DNA of 64,000 nucleotides from Arthrobacter_B citreus. GTDB lineage: Bacteria; Actinomycetota; Actinomycetes; Actinomycetales; Micrococcaceae. A program made the position numbers and the translations under genes. Shown piece after piece: positions 16,813-25,063 of the stretch; the stretch's first letter is position 1; each line of letters opens with the position of its first letter. A model generated the notes under the pieces. The model ran no database searches, was not told where the DNA came from, and saw only the letters and a list, made by a program, of their open reading frames with translations. The DNA lies in NCBI RefSeq assembly GCF_042429235.1, contig NZ_JBHMBA010000006.1; one strand, written 5' to 3'.

Positions 16813-16840
16813 TTTCCACATTTTGCCGTGCTTATGGAAA
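16813..16840. promoter_or_regulatory. Inverted repeat TTTCCA-N16-TGGAAA upstream of the ImmA-like gene
   Basis: TTTCCA at 16813-16818 and TGGAAA at 16835-16840 form a perfect 6-bp inverted repeat in an A/T-rich stretch between the PAP2-like gene and the ImmA-like start. Spacing of two helical turns fits an operator of a dimeric regulator. The repeat is short, so chance is possible. Confidence 0.3.
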
Positions 16841-16902
16841 GAGACTGCACCGACCTTATCTCAAAAGCGCGGAGCATTCGCAGCCGGCTGAGGGGAGGAA
16901 CA

Positions 16903-17517
16903 TCAGGGCAGGAGCAGCGCCGCGGTGAATGCCAGGCAGCCTGCCGCATGACCGGCCAGAACCTGCGTGGAGGTATGGTCCCCCAGCTTCACCCGGGACC
17001 ATCCGGTGGCGGATGCCAGCAGCAGGGCGAGCGCCGGCCCGACCACCGGAACGGGCGCCAGCAGGGCCAGTCCCACGTAGGCAGCAACAGCTGAATGCAC
17101 CGACAGCTTCCACACCAGGTTCGCCGCCAGGCACAGAACCAGCCCGATAAACACTCCCCCAATTTCACCGAAGAGCGCTGCCGGTGCGCCCAGGAGGATG
17201 AGCAGCAGTGCGCCGACGCCGATGGACACGGCTGAAGCGATCAGGATGGGGGCACGCTGCTCACGCCTGCCCACATGATGGTCAGTAACCCTGCCGCGGC
17301 GCTTGAGCCACAGGATGCCGGCAAAGGGCAGGCCCACGGTGAAACCGGCAGCAACGATGCCCTGCAGCCACGTCACACCAGGGTCCAACACCGGCTGCAG
17401 CAGCAGGAGGATCCCCACGAGGACCGCCGGGGCGGTGGTTTCGGTGACAACCCGCGCTGCCCGTGCGGAGGCGCTGGACGCGGCCGACGTCGGGACTTGT
17501 GTGGTTTCCGGCATCAA
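16903..17517 (-). CDS. PAP2-superfamily membrane protein
   Basis: A 204-aa membrane protein of the phosphatase PAP2 type. Basic motif LKRRGRVTDHHVGRREQR precedes helix 3. The second motif is KLSVHSA (PSGH-like, degenerate) and the third WSRVKLGDHTSTQVLAG (SRxxxxxHxxxx, with Gln in the usual Asp position). The deviations question catalytic activity. It starts at ATG 17517 (or ATG 17514) and precedes the ImmA-like gene by 108 nt, a gap large enough to hold its own promoter. Expected role of active relatives: dephosphorylation of lipid phosphates such as undecaprenyl pyrophosphate. Confidence 0.8.
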   Translation of the reverse strand: MMPETTQVPTSAASSASARAARVVTETTAPAVLVGILLLLQPVLDPGVTWLQGIVAAGFTVGLPFAGILWLKRRGRVTDHHVGRREQRAPILIASAVSIGVGALLLILLGAPAALFGEIGGVFIGLVLCLAANLVWKLSVHSAVAAYVGLALLAPVPVVGPALALLLASATGWSRVKLGDHTSTQVLAGHAAGCLAFTAALLLP

Positions 17518-17899
17518 ACGATTCTACGGCTCCCGCGCAGGGCGCATCACTCAGGTGAATGTCTCTTTAGTAGTTGAGACGGACCCAGCAGGAAGACGCT
17601 GCAATGTTTCGTATTCACCATTTGAATGCACCGAGGTTGTCAGACGCACTTCAACTGGTTTGAGCCAGGCAAGGCTGATTCCACATAACACAACGGACGC
17701 TACCGGCAGACGGATAGAACCTATTGCAGGTGTCAGAATCAAAAACAACGCCGTTCAGGCCGACTAGCATTTATTGCAATCACCTGACGGCATATCCCAT
17801 CATGGCGGAAAATAGCCTCATGAGGTACGCTTATGCGATTCTCAACTGCGCGACCAACTCAAGGCTCACAAAGTAAAAAACCTCAGCGATCTAGATCGG
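17518..17899. other. A/T-richer intergenic stretch, no gene recognised
   Basis: This 382-bp stretch has visibly lower GC than the neighbouring genes. No open frame longer than about 30 codons with a credible ribosome binding site was seen, and no tRNA or strong hairpin. It must hold the promoter of the PAP2 gene on the left and probably that of the membrane protein gene at 17900. The base composition suggests acquired DNA together with that gene. Confidence 0.5.
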
Positions 17900-18643
17900 A
17901 TGACATTGATCGAGCTTAATGCGACTCTAAATTCTGCAACCAATGCCATAAAATTCCGATGGGACTTGCCATACAGGCTTCTAGTTTCCCTCCTAATCCT
18001 TGGATGCGGAGTTGTTGCGTTTGGGTCCGCTTCAAGCCCTCTGAGTGCAATCGGCGATATCGGCCATTACCTAGGCGCTCCTCAGGCAGCGGAAGTTACA
18101 GCAGCCGCAAGTCAGTGGTTGAATGCGAGAGGTAGCATCGTAGTTGATGTAGCAAGAACTCTCCTATTTGTCGGGATAGCGCTGAATGTGTGGGATCAGA
18201 AAAGTGTGAGCATGATTCCCGGCCCCTCACGCGGCGCCCCAACTGCACTCCTCGGATTGGCCGCTCTCTGGGAAGTGAAACCACAGGCTATTCCCAGCAC
18301 AATCGTACTGTCAGCACTCATGATCATCGCCGTGACCCTCTTTTTATTTTTCACGGGGAAAGACTGGAAGTTGTGGCTCACCGCGACCACACTCAATTTT
18401 GGTGCCTCCGCGCTCTACGTTCTAACAGTTCCGTTGTGGCTATTTGCGCGCTCCCCTAAAAACACGATGGCGAAGAGCGAGCCCGATCTCCTGCCAAAGA
18501 GCAGCCAGCGTGGAGAAACATCAGTCTCGGCGCGTGTAAAGCCAGTCGCAGTGGCTTCACTGCAGCCCGTGCCACGATCTCCTCGGCGAGGAGCAGAAGT
18601 TGCTTCTGAATCAGAGATACCCGTGAACGAGTCCTCAAAATGA
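17900..18643 (+). CDS. Hypothetical membrane protein
   Basis: A 247-aa protein, no recognised family. About four hydrophobic segments are visible (YRLLVSLLILGCGVVAFGS, VVDVARTLLFVGIALNVW, IPSTIVLSALMIIAVTLFLF, and a last one near LYVLTVPLWLFA), followed by a polar Ser/Pro/Arg-rich tail of about 60 residues. Codon use is more A/T-tolerant than in flanking genes, so it may be recently acquired. No good Shine-Dalgarno precedes ATG 17900. It is convergent with the siderophore ABC ATPase gene, with 16 nt between them. Confidence 0.6.
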   Translation: MTLIELNATLNSATNAIKFRWDLPYRLLVSLLILGCGVVAFGSASSPLSAIGDIGHYLGAPQAAEVTAAASQWLNARGSIVVDVARTLLFVGIALNVWDQKSVSMIPGPSRGAPTALLGLAALWEVKPQAIPSTIVLSALMIIAVTLFLFFTGKDWKLWLTATTLNFGASALYVLTVPLWLFARSPKNTMAKSEPDLLPKSSQRGETSVSARVKPVAVASLQPVPRSPRRGAEVASESEIPVNESSK

Positions 18644-18659
18644 CGACAGCGGGGCAGAA

Positions 18660-19541
18660 CTAGGTGAAGCTCTCCAGAATTGGCATTTGCTGTCGTTGTT
18701 TTTCCTCTCGCGGGTCATTCTTCAGGAGACGGCCGGCCTCGGGCAGCACATGGTGCCGCCCCAGCGGCAGCATCAGCGGCTTGCCGGAGGACGGATCCGT
18801 GATGACCCGATTCTCCATGCCGAACACGGTCCGCACGGTCTCCTCGGTAAGCACATCCTCGGGCCGGCCCGCGGCGTGCAGCTTCCCGCCGGCCACCGCC
18901 ACCAAATGATCGGCGTAGCGGGCGGCCAGGTTCAGGTCGTGCAGCACCATCACAATGGTGGTGCCGCGGGAGCGGTTCAGGTCCGTCAGCAGATCCAGCA
19001 CCTCGATCTGGTGGCTGACGTCCAGGAACGTGGTTGGCTCGTCCAACAGCAGCAGATCCGTTTGCTGCGCGAGCGCCATGGCGATCCACACCCGCTGCCG
19101 CTGCCCGCCGGAGAGCTCATCCACGGCCCGGTCCGCCAGCACTGCGGTTTCGGTGGCGTCCAGCGCGGCGGCCACGGCGTCGTCGTCGTCCTTGCTCCAG
19201 CGCGCAAAGATACCCTGGTGCGGGTGCCGGCCGCGTCCCACCAGATCGGCAACCGTGATGCCCTCGGGAGCGATGGGCGACTGCGGGAGCAGCCCCAGCG
19301 TGCGGGCCAGCTGCTTGGCGGGAATCGAGTGCACCGCCTTGCCGTCCAGCAGCACATGTCCGGCGCGCGGGGCCAGCAGCCGGGACATCGAGCGCAGCAG
19401 CGTGGACTTCCCGCAGGCGTTGGCGCCGATGATCGCGGTGACCTTGCCCGGCGGAACCACCAGGTCCAGGGAATCAATGACCGTGCGGTCGCCGTAGCCC
19501 AGCGTGAGGTTTTCGACGTTCAGGGAATGGGTGGAGGTCAC
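18660..19541 (-). CDS. Iron-siderophore ABC transporter ATP-binding protein
   Basis: A 293-aa ATPase of the FepC/FhuC type that drives ferric-siderophore import. Walker A is GANACGKST near residues 38-46, the signature LSGGQRQRVWIAMALAQ, Walker B LLLLDEPTTFLD, and the switch histidine in MVLHDLNLAARYADH. Length is slightly above 260 because of a C-terminal extension. Start GTG 19541 has AGGAG 8 nt upstream and overlaps the permease stop by 4 nt. Last gene of the four-gene iron operon from 22685. In place of the usual GxxGxGKS glycine there is a Cys (GANACGKS), seen in other members of this subfamily. Confidence 0.94.
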   Translation of the reverse strand: MTSTHSLNVENLTLGYGDRTVIDSLDLVVPPGKVTAIIGANACGKSTLLRSMSRLLAPRAGHVLLDGKAVHSIPAKQLARTLGLLPQSPIAPEGITVADLVGRGRHPHQGIFARWSKDDDDAVAAALDATETAVLADRAVDELSGGQRQRVWIAMALAQQTDLLLLDEPTTFLDVSHQIEVLDLLTDLNRSRGTTIVMVLHDLNLAARYADHLVAVAGGKLHAAGRPEDVLTEETVRTVFGMENRVITDPSSGKPLMLPLGRHHVLPEAGRLLKNDPREEKQRQQMPILESFT

Positions 19542-20629
19542 AGCGATGCTCCTGCGCGGTTGACGCGGACAATGAGGTAAACAAGGAACGGAGCGCCGAG
19601 CACCCCGGTGATGATGCCCACCGGCATGCGGGTGCCGAAGGCGTACTGGCCGCAGAAGTCGGCCACGAGCACCAGCAGCGCACCGACGAGTCCGGCCGGA
19701 ACCAACAGCGACGGGCCCGGGCCCACCAGCCGGGCGGCGATCGGCCCGGAGAGGAACGCGACAAAGGCGATGGGGCCGGCGGCCGCGGTGGCGAAGGAAA
19801 TGAGCCCGACGGCGGTCACGATCACCACAATCCGGGTGAGGTTCACCCGCACGCCCAGGGCGGACGCGGCGTCGTCGCCCAGCCGGGTCACGGCCAGGTT
19901 CTTGGACTGGGCCAGCAGCACCGGCGTCAGCACGGTCATGGCGGCGAGCACGGGCAGCACCTGGTTCCAGGACGCGCCGTTGAGGCTGCCGGTCAGCCAG
20001 CGCATGGCCTCCTGCAGTTCCCATTCCGGCGCCTGGTTGAGCACATACGCGGTCACCGAATCCAGCATCGCGGCAATGCCGATGCCCACCAGGATCAGCC
20101 GGGTGTCCGCCACTCCCCTTTTATAGGACAGCGCGTATACGGCCAGCGCGACGATGAGTCCGGAAACAATGGCGAAGGTGGACACCGCAGCGCCGCCGAG
20201 CCCGAGCCCAATAATGGCGAAGGCAGCACCGGCTCCGGCACCGGAGCTGATGCCGATGATGTCCGGGCTGGCCAGCGGATTGCGCAGCATGGTCTGGAAC
20301 GCGACGCCGGCCAGGCCAAAGCATGCGCCGGTGAGCACGGCCAGCACCGCGCGCGGCAGCCGCAGGCGCCCGACGGCGAAGGAGGCGCCGGGCACATCCT
20401 CGCCAAGGATCACCTGCAGCACGTCGGCCGGCGCGTAGAAGGTGCGTCCGGCCATCAGGCTCAGCGCGAAGACGGCCAGGATGCCGACGGCGAGCAGGGC
20501 GGCCACGAGCCGGTAGCGGCGGGTGGCGGCTGAGCGGACGCGGGTGACGGCGTCACGGGTGGTTTCGGGGCCGGCTGCGGTTCCCGATGCGGCGGAGGCG
20601 GCAGGGGCGGCGGGACTTGCGGGGTTCAC
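19538..20629 (-). CDS. FecCD-family iron-siderophore permease
   Basis: A 363-aa membrane protein with about ten helices. Family marks: GRLRLPRAVLAVLTGACFGLAG, FQTMLRNPLASPDIIGISSG and GLISFATAAAGPIAFV, then the coupling region. The N-terminus has an Ala/Ser/Pro-rich 40-residue cytoplasmic extension. GTG 20629 overlaps the stop of the sister permease by 4 nt (GTGA). With that protein it forms the heterodimeric channel of the siderophore importer. Confidence 0.94.
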   Translation of the reverse strand: MNPASPAAPAASAASGTAAGPETTRDAVTRVRSAATRRYRLVAALLAVGILAVFALSLMAGRTFYAPADVLQVILGEDVPGASFAVGRLRLPRAVLAVLTGACFGLAGVAFQTMLRNPLASPDIIGISSGAGAGAAFAIIGLGLGGAAVSTFAIVSGLIVALAVYALSYKRGVADTRLILVGIGIAAMLDSVTAYVLNQAPEWELQEAMRWLTGSLNGASWNQVLPVLAAMTVLTPVLLAQSKNLAVTRLGDDAASALGVRVNLTRIVVIVTAVGLISFATAAAGPIAFVAFLSGPIAARLVGPGPSLLVPAGLVGALLVLVADFCGQYAFGTRMPVGIITGVLGAPFLVYLIVRVNRAGASL

Positions 20630-21666
20630 AGGGCACGCACCTTTTGCCGGCGGACGATGTAGATGAAGACGGGGGCACCGATCAGGGCGGTGAGGATCCC
20701 GACGTCGATCTCCGCGGGGCGGGCAATCATGCGGCCGAGGACGTCGGCGGCGGTGACCAGGGCGGCCCCGGCGACGGCGGAGAACGGCAGCAGCCAGCGG
20801 TGGTCCACCCCGGCGAGCAGCCGGCAGGCGTGCGGCACCACGAGGCCGACAAAGGCGATGGGTCCGGTGACGGCGGTGGAGGCACCGCAGAGGATGACGG
20901 CGCCCAGGGATGCGGCGCCGCGGGCCAGGGCCACACGCTCCCCCAGTCCGGCGGCGAGGTCATCGCCGAGCGCGAGCGAGTTCAGGCCGCGCGCCGAGAG
21001 CAGGCAGATGGCGAAGCCGACCAGCAGGAAGGGCAGGATCTGGGTGATGCTCTCGTATGAGCCGCCGCCCACTCCGCCGATCTGCCAGGAGCGCACGCCC
21101 TGGGCCATGTTGTTGCGGGGCAGCACGATGGCGCTGACAAAGGAGGCCAGAGCGGCCGACGTCGCGGCGCCGGCCAGCGCGAGCTTCAGCGGAGTGGCGG
21201 GGCCGCGGCCGATCGAGCCGACGGTGTAAACGAAGACGGCGGTGACGGCGGCGCCGGCAATGGCCAGCCAGACGTAGCTGGAGGCGGCGGCCAGGCCGAA
21301 GAACGCCATGCCCGCGACGATGGCCAGCGAGGCGCCCATGTTGATGCCGAGGATGCCCGGATCGGCCAGCGGATTGCGGGTCACGCCCTGCATTACGGCA
21401 CCGGACAGGCCAAGGGCCGCACCGGCGACGACGGCGAGCAGGGTGCGCGGAATCCGCTTGGCGACGGCGGCTTCGTCAAAGCCGTCGGCCGAACCGCCCA
21501 GGGCGGCCAGAATGTCGTTCCAGCCGACGTCGCGCGCTCCCACGGTGATGCTGGCGAGCATCAGGGCGGCGAGCACGGCCACGGCAACCAGAAGCCACAG
21601 GGCACGCAGGCGCCCCGGACGCCGTCGTGCAGTGGCGTCCGGGGCTGCAGGTTCCTTCAGCGTCAC
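20626..21666 (-). CDS. FecCD-family iron-siderophore permease
   Basis: A 346-aa permease with the family motifs RIPRTLLAVVAGAALGLSG, MQGVTRNPLADPGILGINMG and GPIAFVGLVVPHACRLLAG. GTG 21666 overlaps the binding-protein stop by 4 nt. It pairs with the next FecCD protein in the operon to make the membrane channel. The pair differ in the conserved PHxxRxL segment, present here and replaced by SGPIAARL in the partner, which is the usual FepD/FepG-type asymmetry. Confidence 0.94.
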   Translation of the reverse strand: MTLKEPAAPDATARRRPGRLRALWLLVAVAVLAALMLASITVGARDVGWNDILAALGGSADGFDEAAVAKRIPRTLLAVVAGAALGLSGAVMQGVTRNPLADPGILGINMGASLAIVAGMAFFGLAAASSYVWLAIAGAAVTAVFVYTVGSIGRGPATPLKLALAGAATSAALASFVSAIVLPRNNMAQGVRSWQIGGVGGGSYESITQILPFLLVGFAICLLSARGLNSLALGDDLAAGLGERVALARGAASLGAVILCGASTAVTGPIAFVGLVVPHACRLLAGVDHRWLLPFSAVAGAALVTAADVLGRMIARPAEIDVGILTALIGAPVFIYIVRRQKVRAL

Positions 21667-22685
21667 TTAGCTTTGGTGGCGGCGTCGGAGAGCAGGGTGA
21701 GGTAATCGTCCAGGATCCAGGAGATGGCCAGCGGCGTCGGGTTGGCGGCGGTGCCCAGCGGGTTGTCCGAGGGCAGGCTGACAATGGCGCCGTTGGCGAC
21801 GGCGGGCATCTGCGAGAGCAGCGGATCCGATTCCAGGGCGCTGACCAGCTCGTCGCCGCCGTACGTGACGATGATATCCACGTCGCTGAACGCGTCGGCC
21901 TGCTCAGCGCTCTGGGTCAGGGAGAACTTGTCGGTGGCATCGGAGGCGGTCTTGACGCTGCCGGCCACCTCCATGCCCAGGTCCTCGAAGAACATGGTGC
22001 GGGTGTCGTGCGTGGTGTAGAAGCTGACTTCGCTGAGGTCGGTCGGGTCCACGTGGGTCAGGAACATGGCGTTCTTGCCCTCGAGCGCCGGGAATTTGGC
22101 GGCGGCGTCGGACATTTCGGTTTCCAAGCCGGCAATCAGGTCCTTGGCTTCCTGCTCCATGCCCAGGCCCTCGGCGTTCATCTCGATCATTTCGCGCCAG
22201 GACGTGCCCCACGCGGTTTCCGGGTAGGCGACCACGGGAGCGATTTCGCTGAGCGTGTCGTAGTCCTCCTGGGTCAGGCCGGAGTAGGCGGCCAGGATGA
22301 CGTCGGGGTTGGTGTCGGCGACGGCTTCAAAGTCGATGCCGTCATTTTCGTCGAAGAGCACCGGGGTTTCGCCGCCGAGTTCCTCCAGCTTTTCCTCGAC
22401 CCACGGAAGGATGCCGTCGCCGTCGTCGTCGCCGAAGTTTGCCGCCGCCATGCCCACGGGAACGATGCCCAGGGCCAGGGGCACCTCGTGGTTGGCCCAG
22501 TTGACGGTGGCCACGCGCTCGGGCTTGGTCTCGATGGTGGTGGTGCCCAGGGCGTGCTCGATGGTGATGGGCTCAAACGCGGAGCCGGTGGCTTCGTCGC
22601 TGCTGGCTTCGGTGGTGGAGCAGGCGGCCAGGCCGGCGGTGAGCAGTGCTGCCGTGCAGACGGCAGTGATACGGGAAAGGCGCAA
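21663..22685 (-). CDS. Iron-siderophore-binding lipoprotein
   Basis: A 340-aa substrate-binding protein of the FepB/FhuD type. A lipoprotein signal peptide is evident, with the lipobox LLTAGLAAC placing the acylated Cys near residue 22. The mature part begins with an acidic linker and FEPITIEHALGTTTIETKPERVAT. The fold's long backbone helix and the second lobe (VDIIVTYGGDELVSAL) are visible. The TTG start at 22685 is preceded by AAGGA. First gene of the operon, under two IdeR-like boxes, so it should be induced by iron limitation. It captures ferric siderophore at the outer face of the membrane. Confidence 0.93.
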   Translation of the reverse strand: MRLSRITAVCTAALLTAGLAACSTTEASSDEATGSAFEPITIEHALGTTTIETKPERVATVNWANHEVPLALGIVPVGMAAANFGDDDGDGILPWVEEKLEELGGETPVLFDENDGIDFEAVADTNPDVILAAYSGLTQEDYDTLSEIAPVVAYPETAWGTSWREMIEMNAEGLGMEQEAKDLIAGLETEMSDAAAKFPALEGKNAMFLTHVDPTDLSEVSFYTTHDTRTMFFEDLGMEVAGSVKTASDATDKFSLTQSAEQADAFSDVDIIVTYGGDELVSALESDPLLSQMPAVANGAIVSLPSDNPLGTAANPTPLAISWILDDYLTLLSDAATKAK

Positions 22686-22758
22686 GGTGGTGTTCCTTCG
22701 TCAACAGTGGGGGCGCAACCCGGCTGGTACCGAAGCGAGCCGGGGCGCCGCACTGGTT

Positions 22759-22797
22759 TTAGGGTTGCCTAACAACTCAAGAGTAAGGCAAACCTAA
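22759..22797. promoter_or_regulatory. Two IdeR/DtxR-like iron boxes
   Basis: Two adjacent 19-bp sites resemble the DtxR/IdeR consensus (TTAGGTTAGSCTWACCTAA). The first is 22759-22777 (TTAGGGTTGCCTAAC core). The second is 22779-22797, read leftward as TTAGGTTTGCCTTAC. Both lie about 75-110 nt upstream of the binding-protein start, in an A/T-rich patch suited to a promoter. This supports repression by an iron-dependent regulator. Confidence 0.75.
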
Positions 22798-23003
22798 CCA
22801 TACTTGTGACAGTTGTTACGCCCGTGACGCCTCTGGGGGCGGAAGTATGTACCGGAAGCGCGGTTGGGGTGCGTCATTTGAAGGCCCCGATGTCCCGGCG
22901 CTGACTGACCTACCGGTCCTTGGTCCTTTCCAGCGACTCGATGAGCCAGCGGTTGCTGAAGAATTTGTGGACCCCTTAGTGCCCCACACTCGGCCCGGCC
23001 CGC

Positions 23004-23921
23004 TCAGGCTGTGGCAGCCGAGCGGCTTATCGCTGCAGGCCGCAGCGTAAACAAGGTATCCAGGACCAGCTGCACCGGTCCGGTGCCGGCCATGCTGCGG
23101 CGCACCACCGCGTAAATGGAGCGGACCGGAGCCGGGCGGACCACCGGGATCCGGCGGACGTTGGCCGGCAACTGCTGGGCGCTCAGTGCCGGCAGCACGG
23201 TGATGCCGATGCCGGCGCTGACGAAGGCGATGGCGGTGGCGTAATCGTGGGCTTCGATCTGGAAGGTAGGGGTGAAACCCGCGGCCGCGCAGGCATCCAG
23301 CAGATTCAGCCGGCACAGCCCATGGGCGAAGTCATTGTCCACCCACTGTTCCCCGCCCAGTTCCGCCAGCTCGATCTCCGTCCGGGCTGCGAAGGGATGA
23401 TGGTCGGGCAGCACCGCAACGTAGGGGTCATCCACGAGGTGGTGGGCGTCGAAGCCGCTGCCCGGAGTGATGATCCCCTTTCGTCCGACCACCAGCTGGA
23501 TATCCGGGCGGTCCTCCGGGTCGGGAGCGACGTCGTCGCGCAGCTGGAGTTCCAGCCGGACGCCAGGAAGGTCGGTGGTCAGCCGCCGGGCCACTTCGGG
23601 CATCCAGGCCGCGCCGACGGATGCGAAGTAGGCCATGGACAGCCGCCCGTTCCGTCCGGTCCGGAGATCGGACAGCACCGCCTCGGCCTCACTGAGCCGG
23701 GCCAGGATCTCTTCCGCCTGCGCTGCCACCGCCAGCCCCGCCGTCGTCGGACGCAGGCCGCGGCCGGCACGCTCGAGGAGGGTGAGGCCGGTTTCGCGCT
23801 GCAGGGCCGTGAGGTGCTGGCTGACCGCCGAGGGCGTGTAACCGAGGTTGGCCGCGGCGGCGGCCACGGAGCCGCTGGCCACCACTGAAGAGAAGATTCG
23901 AAGCCGGTGCACATCCAACAT
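23004..23921 (-). CDS. LysR-family transcriptional regulator
   Basis: A 305-aa LysR-type regulator. The N-terminal winged helix (LRIFSSVVASGSVAAAAANL, then TPSAVSQHLTALQRE) is followed by a periplasmic-binding-type effector domain with RLSMAYFASVGAAWMPEVAR and the GIGITVLPALSAQ segment. The gene is divergent from the EamA transporter at 24004, 82 nt apart, which is the classical arrangement for LysR control of a transporter gene. The effector is unknown, probably an amino acid or related metabolite exported by EamA. Confidence 0.93.
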   Translation of the reverse strand: MLDVHRLRIFSSVVASGSVAAAAANLGYTPSAVSQHLTALQRETGLTLLERAGRGLRPTTAGLAVAAQAEEILARLSEAEAVLSDLRTGRNGRLSMAYFASVGAAWMPEVARRLTTDLPGVRLELQLRDDVAPDPEDRPDIQLVVGRKGIITPGSGFDAHHLVDDPYVAVLPDHHPFAARTEIELAELGGEQWVDNDFAHGLCRLNLLDACAAAGFTPTFQIEAHDYATAIAFVSAGIGITVLPALSAQQLPANVRRIPVVRPAPVRSIYAVVRRSMAGTGPVQLVLDTLFTLRPAAISRSAATA

Positions 23922-24003
23922 GCCGCTGACTCTACAGCTGGACTGAATTGTGAATCAAGAATCGGAACTGGTGCTAAAGCCCGGGGCGGGGAAGACTACA
24001 GGC

Positions 24004-24981
24004 ATGACATCCACAGCATCCCGCAGCATTTCCGTTTCCAGCGGCGCCACTCCGCGCCTGTGGGCCGCGATGGCGGTGACGGTGGTGCTGTGGGCGTCGG
24101 CCTTTGTAGGCATCCGGTCCGCCGGTGCGGACTACTCCCCCGGCGCCCTGACGCTGGGCCGCATCGCGGTGGGGGCGGTGGCGCTGATGGCCATTGCCGC
24201 GGTGGCGGGACGACGACGCCGGGTGGCTGCAGCGGCTTCCACCAGCGGGCCGGGCGACCCTTCGGCGCACGGACGGCTCCGGGGCCGGGTCCTGGCTCTC
24301 GTGATCGTCTGGGGGCTCGCTTGGTTCGGGGTCTACAACCTGGTGCTGAATGCGGCCGAACGGCACCTGGATGCCGGCACTGCGGCCTTGCTGGTGAACC
24401 TGGCGCCCATGATTGTGGCCGTGCTCGCCGGGCTGCTGCTGGGCGAAGGATTTCCGCGGCGGCTCATCATTGGCATGCTGGTGGCCTTCGCCGGCGTCGC
24501 CGTCATCGCGGCCGCCACCTCCACCGGGACCGTCGACCCGGTGGGCGTGGGTCTCGGCCTTGCCGCAGCCGTGCTCTACGGCGGCGCGGCCACCCTGCAA
24601 AAGCGGCTGCTCCAATACGTGGATGCTGCCACAATGACGTGGATCGGGTGCCTGGCCGCGGCCGTTGCCTGCCTGCCGTTCCTTTCCGAACTGGTCCGGG
24701 AGCTATCTGCCGCGCCGCTGTCCTCCACGCTGGCCATGGTGTACCTCGGGGTCTTTCCCACGGCAATCGCGTTTACCACCTGGGGTTATGTCCTGGCGCG
24801 GTTCAGCGCCGGCCGCACGGCCGCTACCACCTATGCGGTGCCGGCCGTGGTGGTGCTGCTGTCCTGGTTGCTGCTGCAGGAAGTGCCGCCGGTTGCGGCG
24901 CTGTTCGGCGGGGCGCTGGCCCTGGCGGGTGTCGCGGTGGCGACGCTGCCGCGGCGGCGGGCCGCCGTCGTCGTGCGTTAG
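24004..24981 (+). CDS. EamA/DMT-family transporter
   Basis: A 325-aa membrane protein with ten predicted helices in two EamA repeats (first repeat around WAAMAVTVVLWASAFVGIRS, second beginning VGVGLGLAAAVLYGGAATLQKR). Members of this drug/metabolite family usually export amino acids or metabolites. ATG 24004 is chosen over an earlier ATG at 23950 because the latter would add a charged stretch before the first helix and lies at the LysR operator position. Divergent from the LysR gene that probably controls it. Confidence 0.92.
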   Translation: MTSTASRSISVSSGATPRLWAAMAVTVVLWASAFVGIRSAGADYSPGALTLGRIAVGAVALMAIAAVAGRRRRVAAAASTSGPGDPSAHGRLRGRVLALVIVWGLAWFGVYNLVLNAAERHLDAGTAALLVNLAPMIVAVLAGLLLGEGFPRRLIIGMLVAFAGVAVIAAATSTGTVDPVGVGLGLAAAVLYGGAATLQKRLLQYVDAATMTWIGCLAAAVACLPFLSELVRELSAAPLSSTLAMVYLGVFPTAIAFTTWGYVLARFSAGRTAATTYAVPAVVVLLSWLLLQEVPPVAALFGGALALAGVAVATLPRRRAAVVVR

Positions 24982-24985
24982 TCCT

Positions 24986-25050
24986 TAGTCGATCCCGTCC
25001 CGAATGAGTCGATACCGTCCCGATTGATCGGGCAGGTCCTGCAGCACGCG
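24986..25050 (-). pseudogene. Remnant of an arginine deiminase 3' end
   Basis: On the minus strand this 65-bp stretch can be read as CRTCPINRDGID, closely matching the C-terminus of the complete arginine deiminase gene at 26697 (CMTCPIIRDGIE, with the catalytic Cys region). The final 20 bp unit is present twice in degenerate tandem copies (CGGGACGGTATCGACT and CGGGACGGGATCGACT). It sits just beyond the stop of the ArcD-like antiporter. The simplest reading is a second arcA copy, lost except for its last codons. Confidence 0.65.
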
Positions 25051-25063
25051 GCCTGTCCTTTGC

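Noticed and set aside
21627..22772. 381-aa open frame antisense to the siderophore-binding protein
   Set aside because: Same shadow effect; the reverse strand has a clear lipoprotein with signal peptide and operon overlaps.
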